DNA of 38,121 bases from Pontiellaceae bacterium B12219 (GTDB lineage Bacteria > Verrucomicrobiota > Kiritimatiellia > Kiritimatiellales > Pontiellaceae), in NCBI GenBank assembly GCA_029432795.1, contig JARNMJ010000043.1:1-38121 (forward strand). The letters are read 5' to 3'. The translations under genes and the position numbers were made by a program. Position 1 is the stretch's first letter. The number at the start of each line of letters is the position of its first letter. The notes beneath the pieces were generated by a model, which saw only the letters and a program-made list of their open reading frames with translations, was not told the origin of the DNA and ran no database searches. Shown here piece after piece: positions 24,413-33,220 of this stretch.

Positions 24413-27256
24413 ATGAAGCTATCAATACTGCGAATCACCGTTGCGGCGGTTGTATTTCTGTCGCTGTTTGACGCTTCAGTTTCCGGGCAGACGGTGGTGA
24501 ATTCATTTTCTCAGCTGAAGCCCTATCTGGATGATAATGATGTTCATATTGTGATGGCGCCGGGCACCTATCGGATTACACCTGCGGATTGCGGTTCCGC
24601 GGGATCCGGGCTGTTTCCTGAACCGCCCTTACTTAACTTTACGGGAACGAATACGTTGTTTGATTTCACCGGTGTTACGTTTGAAATCGAAACAGAGGTG
24701 TTTCAGTCCTTCGGCAATATTGATGTGAAAGAGGTTGCTGTTTTCGGAGCGAACCAGGTGCTGAAGAACCTGACGATGACGGACATCGGCAATGCACGTC
24801 CGCAACGAACCGCGCTCGGTCTTTTGCTGGATGGGGTCAGTAACCGGGTTGAAGGCTTTAATATGACCATCCGCGGTTCTCAGCCCTATGGATATGGCGA
24901 TATTTTCGGGAAGGGGAGCGGCTATGTTATCAAACATTTCAAGCACTCGGCCATTCTGGTGCGCGGGGAGAATAACCATCTATTGAACTGCAAGGTTTTT
25001 CACCGGGCTTATGGCCACGGCATTTTCTGTCAGGGCTCACAAAACGCGATCATTGAAGGTTGCTATGTGGAGGGTGAAACGCGGACCTCAGACGATGTGC
25101 TGGCTGAGGCGGGATCCGGTTCTCCGGCGGACGGGGTTGATTTTCGAACCAATTGGGGCGAGGACGAAAACGGGGAGAATGGATATACGCTTCAGCCCGG
25201 CTGGATGTTCAGCTGTCAGGAGGATGGCATCCGGGCGTATAACAAAGGCCCCGGTTTGGATGGAGTGACCGAAATGAATACCACCGATATGCAGGTAATC
25301 GACTGTACGGTCAATAGGATGCGCTCCGGGGTGACGATCGGATTTTGCAACGATACGAAGTATGTCGAAAACTGCGTGGCGCTGGGGACTGAGGGCGGCT
25401 ATTGGGTGGGAACCTATGGAGAAATTGTGAACAGTGCCGGCAATGCGCAGTATGGCCAATTGCTTGGAAATGCCTACCAGACAGACCGCGACAGTGTGGT
25501 TGACCTGACGGTATTGGATAACAAGGGCCGATACGGAAATGAAACCCTCGCTTATATGGGGGGGGCTCGCCATAACGTGACGTTCCGGAGCCGGGACAAA
25601 GCGTTTGATCCGAATCTGAAAATTATGTTGGCGGGCATTCGTGAAGGGATTCGAGAGTATGTTGTGAATCCGACCTACAATGATTTTTCCACAACCGACA
25701 TCGATTTATACAACTACACCCGGCATCCGGTGGTGATGGCTGCGAAAAGCAGCGGTACGTCGGGGCAGACGGGCGGTACTGTTCTGAACGACGGATCCGG
25801 CAACAGCCTGACGCCGATCTCGGTCAGCACGGCTGGCGGATTCGGCGTTATTCAAACCATCGAGGCAGAGGATTTCAGCGCACAGAGCGGAACGTCCATC
25901 CAAACCCGGAATGATGGTGTTCGGTTTATCGGAGCCGGCAGTGATGGAAGCTGGATTTGCTTTGAAGATTTTTTCATGGGTTCGGGGCCTAATCGTTTTG
26001 AGGGCTGCGTGGCCGGAGGTGCGGTTGATGGAGAAATTGAACTGCGGCTCGACAGTGTCGGCGGCACGTTGATCGGAACCTGTTCGGTCGGATCGAACGC
26101 CGGACCGCATGCCTGGACGATGGAGACCATTACGCTCGATGAGCCGCGCGGCAAGCACGACCTCTATCTGGTGTTCAAGGGGACAGACGGCTCATTACCT
26201 GAGCTGGACCGTTTCCGGTTTTATGTCGACTTTCCGGGCCGGAAAACATCGAAGGGTTTGGTGGGACATTGGAAATTCGATGAAGGTTTCGGTACCATCG
26301 CCACGGATTCGTCCGGTTATGGGAATCACGGTGCCGTGGCAAATGCGGCATGGGTGAGCGGGGTGAAAAGCGGAGCGCTCGATTTCAACGGAAACGCATC
26401 GACCGTCTCCATTCCGACGAATGCGTTTGAATCTGTCGCGGAAGAAATCACCATTGCATTCTGGGCCTGCGGGGACGATGCCCAGCCTTTGGCTGATTCG
26501 TTATTTTATGCCGAGGCTGAAACCGGCCGGGCGCTGAACATTCATTTACCCTATGATAATTCAGAGGTCTATTGGGATGCCGGAGGAGTCGGCGGCTACG
26601 ACCGGATTAACAAGACCGCATCAGCAGATGAGTTCAAGGGAAGCTGGAGTCATTGGGTTTTTACGAAAAATGCAAATACCGGAAATATGCGAATCTACCG
26701 GAACGGGGCGATGTGGCATGCGGCCCCCGGTTTGATGAAATCAATCCCCGGAATAACCGCCGCAGCAATCGGCAGCCAGATCGGAGGATCATTAAGCTAT
26801 AACGGGATGATTGATGATGTGCGTTTATACGATATTGAGCTCATGGAGCATGAAGTCGCTGAACTCTATGATTCCTATTCGTATACCTATGCGGGTACGC
26901 CGTATAACTGGCTCGATAAGTATGGCCTTGTGACCGGCGGCGATTATGAAGCGGCAGACCTTCTGGATGAGGATGAGGACGCGCTGCCGAATGGATCTGA
27001 ATATTGGGCGGGAACCAATCCGACGAATCCGGCTTCGTCTTTCCAGCTTACGGGCGTTGATACGCAGGGAAATCAACTTGCCTTTGATTGGTTTGCCGTT
27101 GCTGGAAAAAACTATGATGTATGGTTTAAAACAAATATGACAGAAGATGTATGGATGCTTAAGGAAAGCGATATTCCGGGCACAGACCCGTCCTGCATAA
27201 GCACGGTGCAGCTGGATAACGTGACAGGGTTTGTTCAGATTGAGGTGCAGAAATAG
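24413..27256 (+). CDS. Secreted beta-helix protein with CBM6-like and LamG-like domains
   Basis: The 947-residue protein starts at ATG 24413, with GGGGAG at 24401-24406; the in-frame upstream ATG at 24344 lacks this and would hide the signal peptide. After a Sec signal (ending VSG-QT), residues 30-455 are a parallel beta-helix related to residues 318-790 of the preceding protein, sharing PYGYGD (158-163), GHGIF (H202) and QEDGIRAY (E270, D271). Residues 480-605 look like a CBM6 (IEAEDFSAQSGT, then GSDGSWICFEDF). Residues 614-825 resemble a LamG/concanavalin domain (GHWKFDEG...GNHG...LDFNG). The tail has DEDEDALPNGSEYWAGTNPTNP. The likely role is binding and attacking a polysaccharide at the cell surface. 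The helix catalytic type is unknown. Confidence 0.8.
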   Translation: MKLSILRITVAAVVFLSLFDASVSGQTVVNSFSQLKPYLDDNDVHIVMAPGTYRITPADCGSAGSGLFPEPPLLNFTGTNTLFDFTGVTFEIETEVFQSFGNIDVKEVAVFGANQVLKNLTMTDIGNARPQRTALGLLLDGVSNRVEGFNMTIRGSQPYGYGDIFGKGSGYVIKHFKHSAILVRGENNHLLNCKVFHRAYGHGIFCQGSQNAIIEGCYVEGETRTSDDVLAEAGSGSPADGVDFRTNWGEDENGENGYTLQPGWMFSCQEDGIRAYNKGPGLDGVTEMNTTDMQVIDCTVNRMRSGVTIGFCNDTKYVENCVALGTEGGYWVGTYGEIVNSAGNAQYGQLLGNAYQTDRDSVVDLTVLDNKGRYGNETLAYMGGARHNVTFRSRDKAFDPNLKIMLAGIREGIREYVVNPTYNDFSTTDIDLYNYTRHPVVMAAKSSGTSGQTGGTVLNDGSGNSLTPISVSTAGGFGVIQTIEAEDFSAQSGTSIQTRNDGVRFIGAGSDGSWICFEDFFMGSGPNRFEGCVAGGAVDGEIELRLDSVGGTLIGTCSVGSNAGPHAWTMETITLDEPRGKHDLYLVFKGTDGSLPELDRFRFYVDFPGRKTSKGLVGHWKFDEGFGTIATDSSGYGNHGAVANAAWVSGVKSGALDFNGNASTVSIPTNAFESVAEEITIAFWACGDDAQPLADSLFYAEAETGRALNIHLPYDNSEVYWDAGGVGGYDRINKTASADEFKGSWSHWVFTKNANTGNMRIYRNGAMWHAAPGLMKSIPGITAAAIGSQIGGSLSYNGMIDDVRLYDIELMEHEVAELYDSYSYTYAGTPYNWLDKYGLVTGGDYEAADLLDEDEDALPNGSEYWAGTNPTNPASSFQLTGVDTQGNQLAFDWFAVAGKNYDVWFKTNMTEDVWMLKESDIPGTDPSCISTVQLDNVTGFVQIEVQK

Positions 27257-27332
27257 GGACTCATACGGTACGCCCAGGACGAAAATAAAATTTTACGAAG
27301 TGATTTAATCCAGAAAACATAAAAGGTTGAAA

Positions 27333-29747
27333 ATGAATACAAACACTCCATTAAAACAAATCTCCATCTTTGCTGTCACGCTGCTGCTCGGTGCGGCGGT
27401 TGATGCCGGCCATCCGCAATTGTTGGTGACAGCGGACCAGCAGGAAATCATTGCTCAGAAAGTGGCTGACGTTCCGTGGGCCAATGCCGCATTCATTCAA
27501 CTGACCGATAAAATTGATGCATATGTGGCCAAGACTCAGGCTGAGCCCGATTGGGCGGTATCGCGATTGGCGATGAACTGGGAAACGCATTATGAGCAGG
27601 CCATTACGAAAGGTTCGCGTACCATTGATGGCAAAGGGCGCGCCCCCGTCCCGACGCCGCGTTTTGCCGGTGCCCGCGACTGGAAAACTGATTATGTCCG
27701 CCAGACACCGATTGAAGCGCTTATCCCCTATAACGACAAAGGCGGGAAAATCAGGCTCATCAATATTAATACAGAGAAAGAGGAATGGGTTGATCCCGCC
27801 ATAACCGGGCATGCCATTGAGCGCATCAATAACGAGATGCTGGCTCTCGCCGCGGATGCCTCCTTTCTCAATTGGGTTACCGGCGACAGGAAATACGCCG
27901 AATTTGCCGCGCCGATTTTATGGACGTTTATGAATGGCCTCTCCTATACCAAAGCACCGGTGATTCTGGATAAGGATGGCGGGCCCTCAAAGATCATCGG
28001 CACCACCTCCTACGAAGTTATTCATGACGGAATTCTGCACAGTATCGCGATCTCGTATGATTTTCTATACAACTACATTCAGGAAAATGATGAGATTGAC
28101 GGTGCGGTTATCGAACAGGGCATTAAACGGATCACCGACCGAATCATCGAGGGCGGTGGACGCTCCGGAAACTGGAATCTGCACCAGGCCATGAAGATTG
28201 CGCATGGCGGTCTGGCACTTGAAGAAAACGCGGCGTATGACGATGGAAAAGGTCGGGAATATTATGTGGATATTGCACTTAACGCCGATCTGCCGAATCA
28301 ATTGGGTGTGATCCATGTGATTGAAGAAGGCTATGATCCGGAATACGCGGTATGGCCCGAGGCCCCCGGATACGCCTTCGATACCACGGCAAATATCGTG
28401 ACTATTGCATCGTTGCTATCCAACGATCCGGTCGGTCGCAAAGCGCTTGAAAATCCGGTTGTATCGAAAGCGGTTCTGGGCCAGCTGAAACAAATGTATC
28501 CCTCCGGTCACTCGCACGCGATGGGCGACACCAGTTATACGCGGGTGGACACCCGGGCACTGGAAATGATGCTCAGCTGGGCGATCAGCGAAGGGGATAG
28601 CGAAAATGCCAGTGCTTTTGCCGCAGCCTTGCAGGCGGAAATTGATGCCGGAAAATACGATCGCAACAATGCCACCAGTCTGCTTGCGCTTACCCGCTAT
28701 GTGGATGAACTCCCGGAAGGCGATCCTGCCGCACTGCAAATTACACCAACGTATTTTGCGGAGCCGATCAATCTGGCTATGTTGCGAAATATGCCGGAAA
28801 ACGGAGATGTTCGTTACGCGCTCGGCGCGGCTGTTTTCGGAACGAAGGGAGGGCACATGCATGCCAACGGTCTGTCGGTCGAACTCTATGGCGCAGGGTA
28901 TGTGCTGGGATTCGATTCCGGTCGTGGCAGCAGCTATTGGCAGGCTGACCATGGTGAATATTACCGCCAGCCGCCGTCGCACAATACCGTCATTGTGAAC
29001 GGCGATTCCAAGTATGCCTCGCATGGAAACGGGATGATTCAGATGAAGGTCGAAAAAGTCGAACCGGCATTTGATCAACCCGCAACGGATAATCGATTGA
29101 CCTATCTCACCGCGGGTTTTAAGCATAAAAACCCGGCGGCAACGCAGCAGCGCACGCTTGCGCTCGTTCGGATTGATGATACGACCGCATTCTATTTCGA
29201 CGTCTTCCGTTCCAAAACCGATAAGAAGGATTCGGATCAATATCATGACTGGTTCTACCATGCGATGGCCGACACGATGGAGGTGTCGAAGCTTAAACTG
29301 AAGAACAGTTCACAGCTCACCTCGAAACGTGGAAATCAGAAAGGCTATGATTACTTCTCGGAGGAAAAGTCCGCCGAGACAGAATCCTCCATTGAAGCCC
29401 GTTTCCCACTTCAAATCGAAGGAAACAACGTTGCAATGGATGTCTGGGTTGTGGGCGAAGAAGATCGTCGGGTGTTTTCGGTGATGGCACCGGCCAACCG
29501 TGGTGCCCGTCATTATGTCGACGAAAAATACTGGAATCGACTCCAGCCGACGATGGTGGTTCGGCAGGATGGTGAAGCGTGGGATCGGCCCTTCGTGGCG
29601 GTTTACGAACCTTCGATCCAAAGTGATGGGGTGAAAATCAAATCGGTTAAGGCAATTGCAGACGATACCTGGCTTGTCAGCGGAGAAGACTGGAGAGCCA
29701 CGTTAAAACTGGATGGCGTTCAATTGTCGCTTGAAATTGAAAAATAA
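27333..29747 (+). CDS. Heparinase II/III-like polysaccharide lyase, secreted
   Basis: The 804-residue protein has an (alpha/alpha) toroid N-terminal half and a beta-sandwich C-terminal half, the layout of heparinase II/III-type lyases that split uronic-acid glycans by beta-elimination. The start is ATG 27333 with AAAAGG at 27321-27326. A Sec signal ends VDA-GH. Motifs include SGNWNLHQAMKIAHGG (N282, H284) in the toroid, and GGHMHANGLSVELYGAG (H508, H510) and EYYRQPPSHNTVIVNG in the sandwich, all rich in the His, Asn, Tyr and Arg used by these enzymes. Which PL family applies (PL15, PL17, PL40 or other) cannot be judged by eye. The sulfatase 12 bases downstream is probably co-transcribed. Confidence 0.8.
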   Translation: MNTNTPLKQISIFAVTLLLGAAVDAGHPQLLVTADQQEIIAQKVADVPWANAAFIQLTDKIDAYVAKTQAEPDWAVSRLAMNWETHYEQAITKGSRTIDGKGRAPVPTPRFAGARDWKTDYVRQTPIEALIPYNDKGGKIRLININTEKEEWVDPAITGHAIERINNEMLALAADASFLNWVTGDRKYAEFAAPILWTFMNGLSYTKAPVILDKDGGPSKIIGTTSYEVIHDGILHSIAISYDFLYNYIQENDEIDGAVIEQGIKRITDRIIEGGGRSGNWNLHQAMKIAHGGLALEENAAYDDGKGREYYVDIALNADLPNQLGVIHVIEEGYDPEYAVWPEAPGYAFDTTANIVTIASLLSNDPVGRKALENPVVSKAVLGQLKQMYPSGHSHAMGDTSYTRVDTRALEMMLSWAISEGDSENASAFAAALQAEIDAGKYDRNNATSLLALTRYVDELPEGDPAALQITPTYFAEPINLAMLRNMPENGDVRYALGAAVFGTKGGHMHANGLSVELYGAGYVLGFDSGRGSSYWQADHGEYYRQPPSHNTVIVNGDSKYASHGNGMIQMKVEKVEPAFDQPATDNRLTYLTAGFKHKNPAATQQRTLALVRIDDTTAFYFDVFRSKTDKKDSDQYHDWFYHAMADTMEVSKLKLKNSSQLTSKRGNQKGYDYFSEEKSAETESSIEARFPLQIEGNNVAMDVWVVGEEDRRVFSVMAPANRGARHYVDEKYWNRLQPTMVVRQDGEAWDRPFVAVYEPSIQSDGVKIKSVKAIADDTWLVSGEDWRATLKLDGVQLSLEIEK

Positions 29748-29759
29748 TCCGGATGAATC

Positions 29760-31601
29760 ATGAGATATACATACTTCATTAAAAGGGCTCTGTTTGCGGG
29801 TGCCGTTGCCTTGGGAACCTGTTTTGCCAAGGGCGCGGAAAAACCTAACGTTGTAATCGTGATGACGGATGATCAGGGCTATGGCGATTTCGGTTTTACC
29901 GGGAATGAGTTTGTTAAAACCCCGACGATTGATGCGCTGCGGGAGCAGGGTACCTTGCTGGATAATTTTCATGTGGATCCAACGTGTGCACCGACGCGCG
30001 CGGCATTAATGACCGGCCGCTATTCGGACCGGGTCGGAGTCTGGCACACCGTGCAGGGACGCAGTATGCTGCGCCGGCGCGAAGTGACGATGGCGGACGT
30101 TTTCAGTGCAAACGGATACGCTACCGGAATTTTCGGTAAGTGGCATTTGGGCGACTGTTATCCCTATCGTCCGGAAGATCGCGGTTTCCAGCATTCGGTT
30201 TATCATGCTGCCGGGGGTATCGGGCAGGCGCCGGACTATTGGGGTAATGATTATTTTGATGATACCTATATGGTAAACGGAAACCCGAAGCGCTTTGAGG
30301 GGTTCTGTACGGATATCTGGTTTGCAGAAGGACTTAAATTTATTGAAGCGAATAAAGACCGGCCGTTTTTTGCCTATATTGTTCCGAATGCGCCGCACGG
30401 CCCCTTTTATTGTCCGGAAGAATATTCCGATCCGTACGAGGGAAATCCGCATGTGACCTATCCGGAAGTGTACGGAATGATTGAAAATATCGATGACAAC
30501 ATGGCGTTGCTTGTGAAGGAGCTGGATGAGCTGGGACTTGCGGATAACACCATTCTGATTTTCATGACCGATAACGGTACCGGCGGTGGGTTAAAGCGGG
30601 ATCGGGATGCCTGGGAGGATAATGGAAAAGGCTTCGATGGAAACATGCGGGGTAAGAAGGGATCCATTTATGAAGGCGGCCATCGTGTACCGTTCATTAT
30701 TCGCTGGCCGGATGGAAAAATTGAAGCCGGTAAATCAGTGGAGGAACTGACGGCCCATATTGATATTCTTCCCACCCTGATTGATTTGTGCGGTTTGGAA
30801 ATACCTGCGGTTGAATATGATGGAATGAGCCTGCGGGATCTGCTCTATCCCGCTTCCTGTCGCTGGAAAGAACGCACCCTGATTGTTGAAAATCAGCGTG
30901 TGGTTGATCCGATCAAATGGCGCTACTGCTCGGTGATGACGGAACAGTGGCGGTTGGTGAATGGAACGGAACTGTATGATCTTCGAAAGGACCATAAGCA
31001 GACAACGGATCTCGCAGCGGAATACCCGGAAGTGGTGGAGCGTCTGCGCGGGAATTACGAGAACTTCTGGAATGATGTTTCGCAGGAGCATGACCTCACC
31101 GGTTATATGGTGATTGGCTCGGATCAGTCGCCGATCGTCGGTCTCTGTTCGCATGACTGGCTGCTGGACATTTATCCGGCTTGGGACCAGAAGCATATTG
31201 TGAATGGCGATGTGGCCGTTGAAGCAAAGTGGGCCATTGAAGTGGAGCAGGACGGCCATTATGAAATTTCGCTGCGCCGCTGGCCGGTTGAAGTTGATAA
31301 AGGCATCAATGATGGAACCTGCGGAAAAGCCTTTAATTATGAACTGGCGAGACTGCGCATCGGCGATGTGGATGAAATCATGCCGATTCCGGATGGAGCC
31401 AAAGAGGTAACTTTTAAGGTTGCGCTGAAAAAAGGGATTACGGAGCTGTCACCGCTGTTCATTGGACCGGAAGGTTCGGCCACACCGTACTACGCTTACG
31501 TGACGCACCAGCCCAGGCCCGGTTGGCAAACACCGGAGGGTATGGGAATTCCGGTGTATGATCCGGATTTCGGGCGCCTGCCGCCTCAACTGAAAAAATA
31601 A
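29760..31601 (+). CDS. S1-family sulfatase with C-terminal beta domain, secreted
   Basis: The 613-residue protein is a formylglycine sulfatase of the arylsulfatase A type. It has a Sec signal (ending AKGA-EK), [10 protein letters not shown] (D37, D38) and the motif CAPTR with C76 as the modified residue; Thr replaces the usual Ser, a variant of the C-x-P-[ST]-R pattern. FGKWHLGD and FMTDNGTGG (D271, N272) follow. From about residue 480 there is a beta-sandwich with [16 protein letters not shown], a tail often seen on planctomycete and verrucomicrobial arylsulfatases. It begins 12 bases after the heparinase-like lyase. The pairing suggests it desulfates the product or substrate of that lyase. 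It differs from the sulfatase at 18052 in the region after the active site, so the two probably act on different sulfate positions. Confidence 0.9.
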   Translation: MRYTYFIKRALFAGAVALGTCFAKGAEKPNVVIVMTDDQGYGDFGFTGNEFVKTPTIDALREQGTLLDNFHVDPTCAPTRAALMTGRYSDRVGVWHTVQGRSMLRRREVTMADVFSANGYATGIFGKWHLGDCYPYRPEDRGFQHSVYHAAGGIGQAPDYWGNDYFDDTYMVNGNPKRFEGFCTDIWFAEGLKFIEANKDRPFFAYIVPNAPHGPFYCPEEYSDPYEGNPHVTYPEVYGMIENIDDNMALLVKELDELGLADNTILIFMTDNGTGGGLKRDRDAWEDNGKGFDGNMRGKKGSIYEGGHRVPFIIRWPDGKIEAGKSVEELTAHIDILPTLIDLCGLEIPAVEYDGMSLRDLLYPASCRWKERTLIVENQRVVDPIKWRYCSVMTEQWRLVNGTELYDLRKDHKQTTDLAAEYPEVVERLRGNYENFWNDVSQEHDLTGYMVIGSDQSPIVGLCSHDWLLDIYPAWDQKHIVNGDVAVEAKWAIEVEQDGHYEISLRRWPVEVDKGINDGTCGKAFNYELARLRIGDVDEIMPIPDGAKEVTFKVALKKGITELSPLFIGPEGSATPYYAYVTHQPRPGWQTPEGMGIPVYDPDFGRLPPQLKK

Positions 31602-31629
31602 CACGGCCTTTTCTGGAATTGTTTATGGC

Positions 31630-31650
31630 AAATCAAGGTGGGTTTGATTT
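31630..31650 (+). promoter_or_regulatory. Inverted repeat upstream of the DUF1080 gene
   Basis: AAATCAA (31630-31636) and TTGATTT (31644-31650) are perfect 7-base arms with a 7-base spacer. The repeat lies 28 bases after the sulfatase stop and 41 bases before ATG 31692. It could be an operator or a weak, T-poor terminator. Confidence 0.3.
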
Positions 31651-31691
31651 AACAATCCAGCTGCCCTTTTGATGAATAGGAGATACTCGAA

Positions 31692-32486
31692 ATGAAGTTT
31701 TTATGCGGCGTCCTGACTGTCTGTTGTATGACCGCTCTGGCGGAGATGAGCGAGGATGGATTTGTCTCCATTTTCAATGGGGAAAATTTTGACGGTTGGT
31801 ATTTGAAGATCCGAAGCGGTGATGAGGAACTCGCGAAAAAAGTCTACGCCATTGAGGAGGGGATGATTCATGTTTTCAACAACGAATTTCCGGATGAGTA
31901 TAATCTGAACACCGGCTCCAATGATACGCATGGCCTTTTTTATACCGATAAATCATACACGAACTATGTACTGCGGTTTGAATATAAGTGGGGTGAGCGG
32001 AAAGCCAATAATTTCGGTAAGTGGCAATATGATGCCGGTGTTTATTATCATGTGACCGACGATCGGATCTGGCCTGTGGGAATTGAATATCAGATTCGCT
32101 ATAATCATACCGGGGACCGCAACCACACCGGCGATTTAATCCGTCCGGCAGGAGCTGGATATGAGTGGTTTCAGGGCGAAGACGGCACTTATCTGCACCC
32201 AGATGAGGGCGGTGTTCCCGAAAAGAAAAAGGGTTGGCTTCATTTTGCATCGGCCACTACGAACTATCATGCATTGGATGACCAATGGAATGCGTGTGAG
32301 ATTATTGTGATGGGGGATCAGTATGCCATTCATAAACTGAACGGGGATGTGGTGAACATGGCCTTCAACCTGAAACCCGCTGCAGGCATCTTCGGTTTTC
32401 AGTCGGAAACCGCCGAAATTTTTTACCGGAATATTCGGGTTAAGGAATTTATTGAACCCATCCCTGCTGAGCAATTCCTGAAATAA
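31692..32486 (+). CDS. DUF1080 (3-keto-disaccharide hydrolase family) secreted protein
   Basis: The 264-residue protein has a Sec signal (ending ALA-EM) followed by one DUF1080/PF06439 domain, a concanavalin-like jelly roll. Visible family signs are FVSIFNGENFDGWYLK at the start, FEYKWGERK, the Asp-Ala-Gly-Val strand (YDAGVYYHV), GIEYQIRYN, WNACEIIVMGDQYAIHKLNGDVV and the final FYRNIRVKEF. Some members hydrolyse 3-keto-glycosides; many are of unknown activity and are abundant in PVC polysaccharide clusters. AGGAG at 31678-31682 lies 9 bases upstream. It is the last plus-strand gene before the convergent two-component system. Confidence 0.85.
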   Translation: MKFLCGVLTVCCMTALAEMSEDGFVSIFNGENFDGWYLKIRSGDEELAKKVYAIEEGMIHVFNNEFPDEYNLNTGSNDTHGLFYTDKSYTNYVLRFEYKWGERKANNFGKWQYDAGVYYHVTDDRIWPVGIEYQIRYNHTGDRNHTGDLIRPAGAGYEWFQGEDGTYLHPDEGGVPEKKKGWLHFASATTNYHALDDQWNACEIIVMGDQYAIHKLNGDVVNMAFNLKPAAGIFGFQSETAEIFYRNIRVKEFIEPIPAEQFLK

Positions 32487-32507
32487 TTCTGCAAACAGGA
32501 AACGGTC

Positions 32508-32526
32508 GTTTCCAATCATTGGAAAC
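32508..32526. repeat. Palindromic repeat GTTTCCAAT-C-ATTGGAAAC between convergent genes
   Basis: A perfect 19-base inverted repeat, identical to the copy at 14522-14540. It lies in the 74-base gap between the stops of the DUF1080 gene and the response regulator. A terminator role for both directions is possible, but no T-run is present. Confidence 0.55.
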
Positions 32527-32560
32527 GCCGGAGTCCATCTGGGAAAAAACGATCTGCTTC

Positions 32561-33220
32561 CTACTTGGAAAACAGGCCCAGACGATGGGCTTTATTGATG
32601 GCGGAGGGGGCGTTGCGTACATCCAGCTTTTCATAGATATGGGCAACATGCGTATCAACGGTCGTGTAACTTATATTGAGTTGCTCTGCGATTTCCTTTT
32701 TCACGAAACCTTCGCCAAGCAGTGTCAGAATTTCCAATTCGCGAGGCGTGAGAATCGTATCAATTTCGCCTTGGGGAAGATTTGATTTGAGGGTGTCGAG
32801 AATGAAGCGCGCAACACCGGAATCGAGCGATGCCCCGCCGGCCATGATGCTTCGGATTCCGTCGGTAATCTGAGCCAGGGTAGATGATTTCAGGAGATAA
32901 CCGGATGCGCCGCGGGAGATGGCTCGCAGCACATCCGCTTCTTCATCGGATTGAGTGAGAATCATTATTTTTGCATCGGGAAGGGCGGTGCGGAAGTAGG
33001 ACAGCGAATCGAGGCCGTCCATTCCGGGAAGGCGCAGATCGAGCAAAACCAGATCGGGTACATTTCGGGTCGACATGTCCTGTAGGCTTCGCAAGGCGAT
33101 TTCGGATGTGCCGAACTGGCTGATCAGTTCAATATCGTTTTCGTCTTCCAGAGCCAGATCGATCACATCCCGGTATTCGGGGTTATCTTCCACCAGCATC
33201 ACTCGTATTTTATGTTTCAT
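32561..33220 (-). CDS. NarL/LuxR-family response regulator
   Basis: The 219-residue protein has a receiver domain and a LuxR-type DNA-binding domain. The acidic pocket is VEDN (E11, D12), the phosphorylation site is D61 in LLDLRLPGMDG, and ILTQSDEE and GYLLKSS supply the conserved Thr and Lys. The C-terminal helix-turn-helix is LTPRELEILTLLGEGFVKKEIAEQLNISYTTVDTHVAHIYEKLDVRN in pattern (about residues 150-205). Its ATG overlaps the stop of the kinase gene by four bases (33217-33220), so they are translationally coupled and almost certainly partners. Likely targets are genes of the island or the adhesin gene divergent from the kinase; this is inferred. Confidence 0.93.
   Translation of the reverse strand: MKHKIRVMLVEDNPEYRDVIDLALEDENDIELISQFGTSEIALRSLQDMSTRNVPDLVLLDLRLPGMDGLDSLSYFRTALPDAKIMILTQSDEEADVLRAISRGASGYLLKSSTLAQITDGIRSIMAGGASLDSGVARFILDTLKSNLPQGEIDTILTPRELEILTLLGEGFVKKEIAEQLNISYTTVDTHVAHIYEKLDVRNAPSAINKAHRLGLFSK

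Noticed and set aside
32487-32503. TTCTGCAAACAGGAA as a fifth AAAC-loop hairpin
   Set aside because: The stem lacks a base on the left and the loop is shifted; it is also downstream of a gene rather than upstream, so it may be chance.
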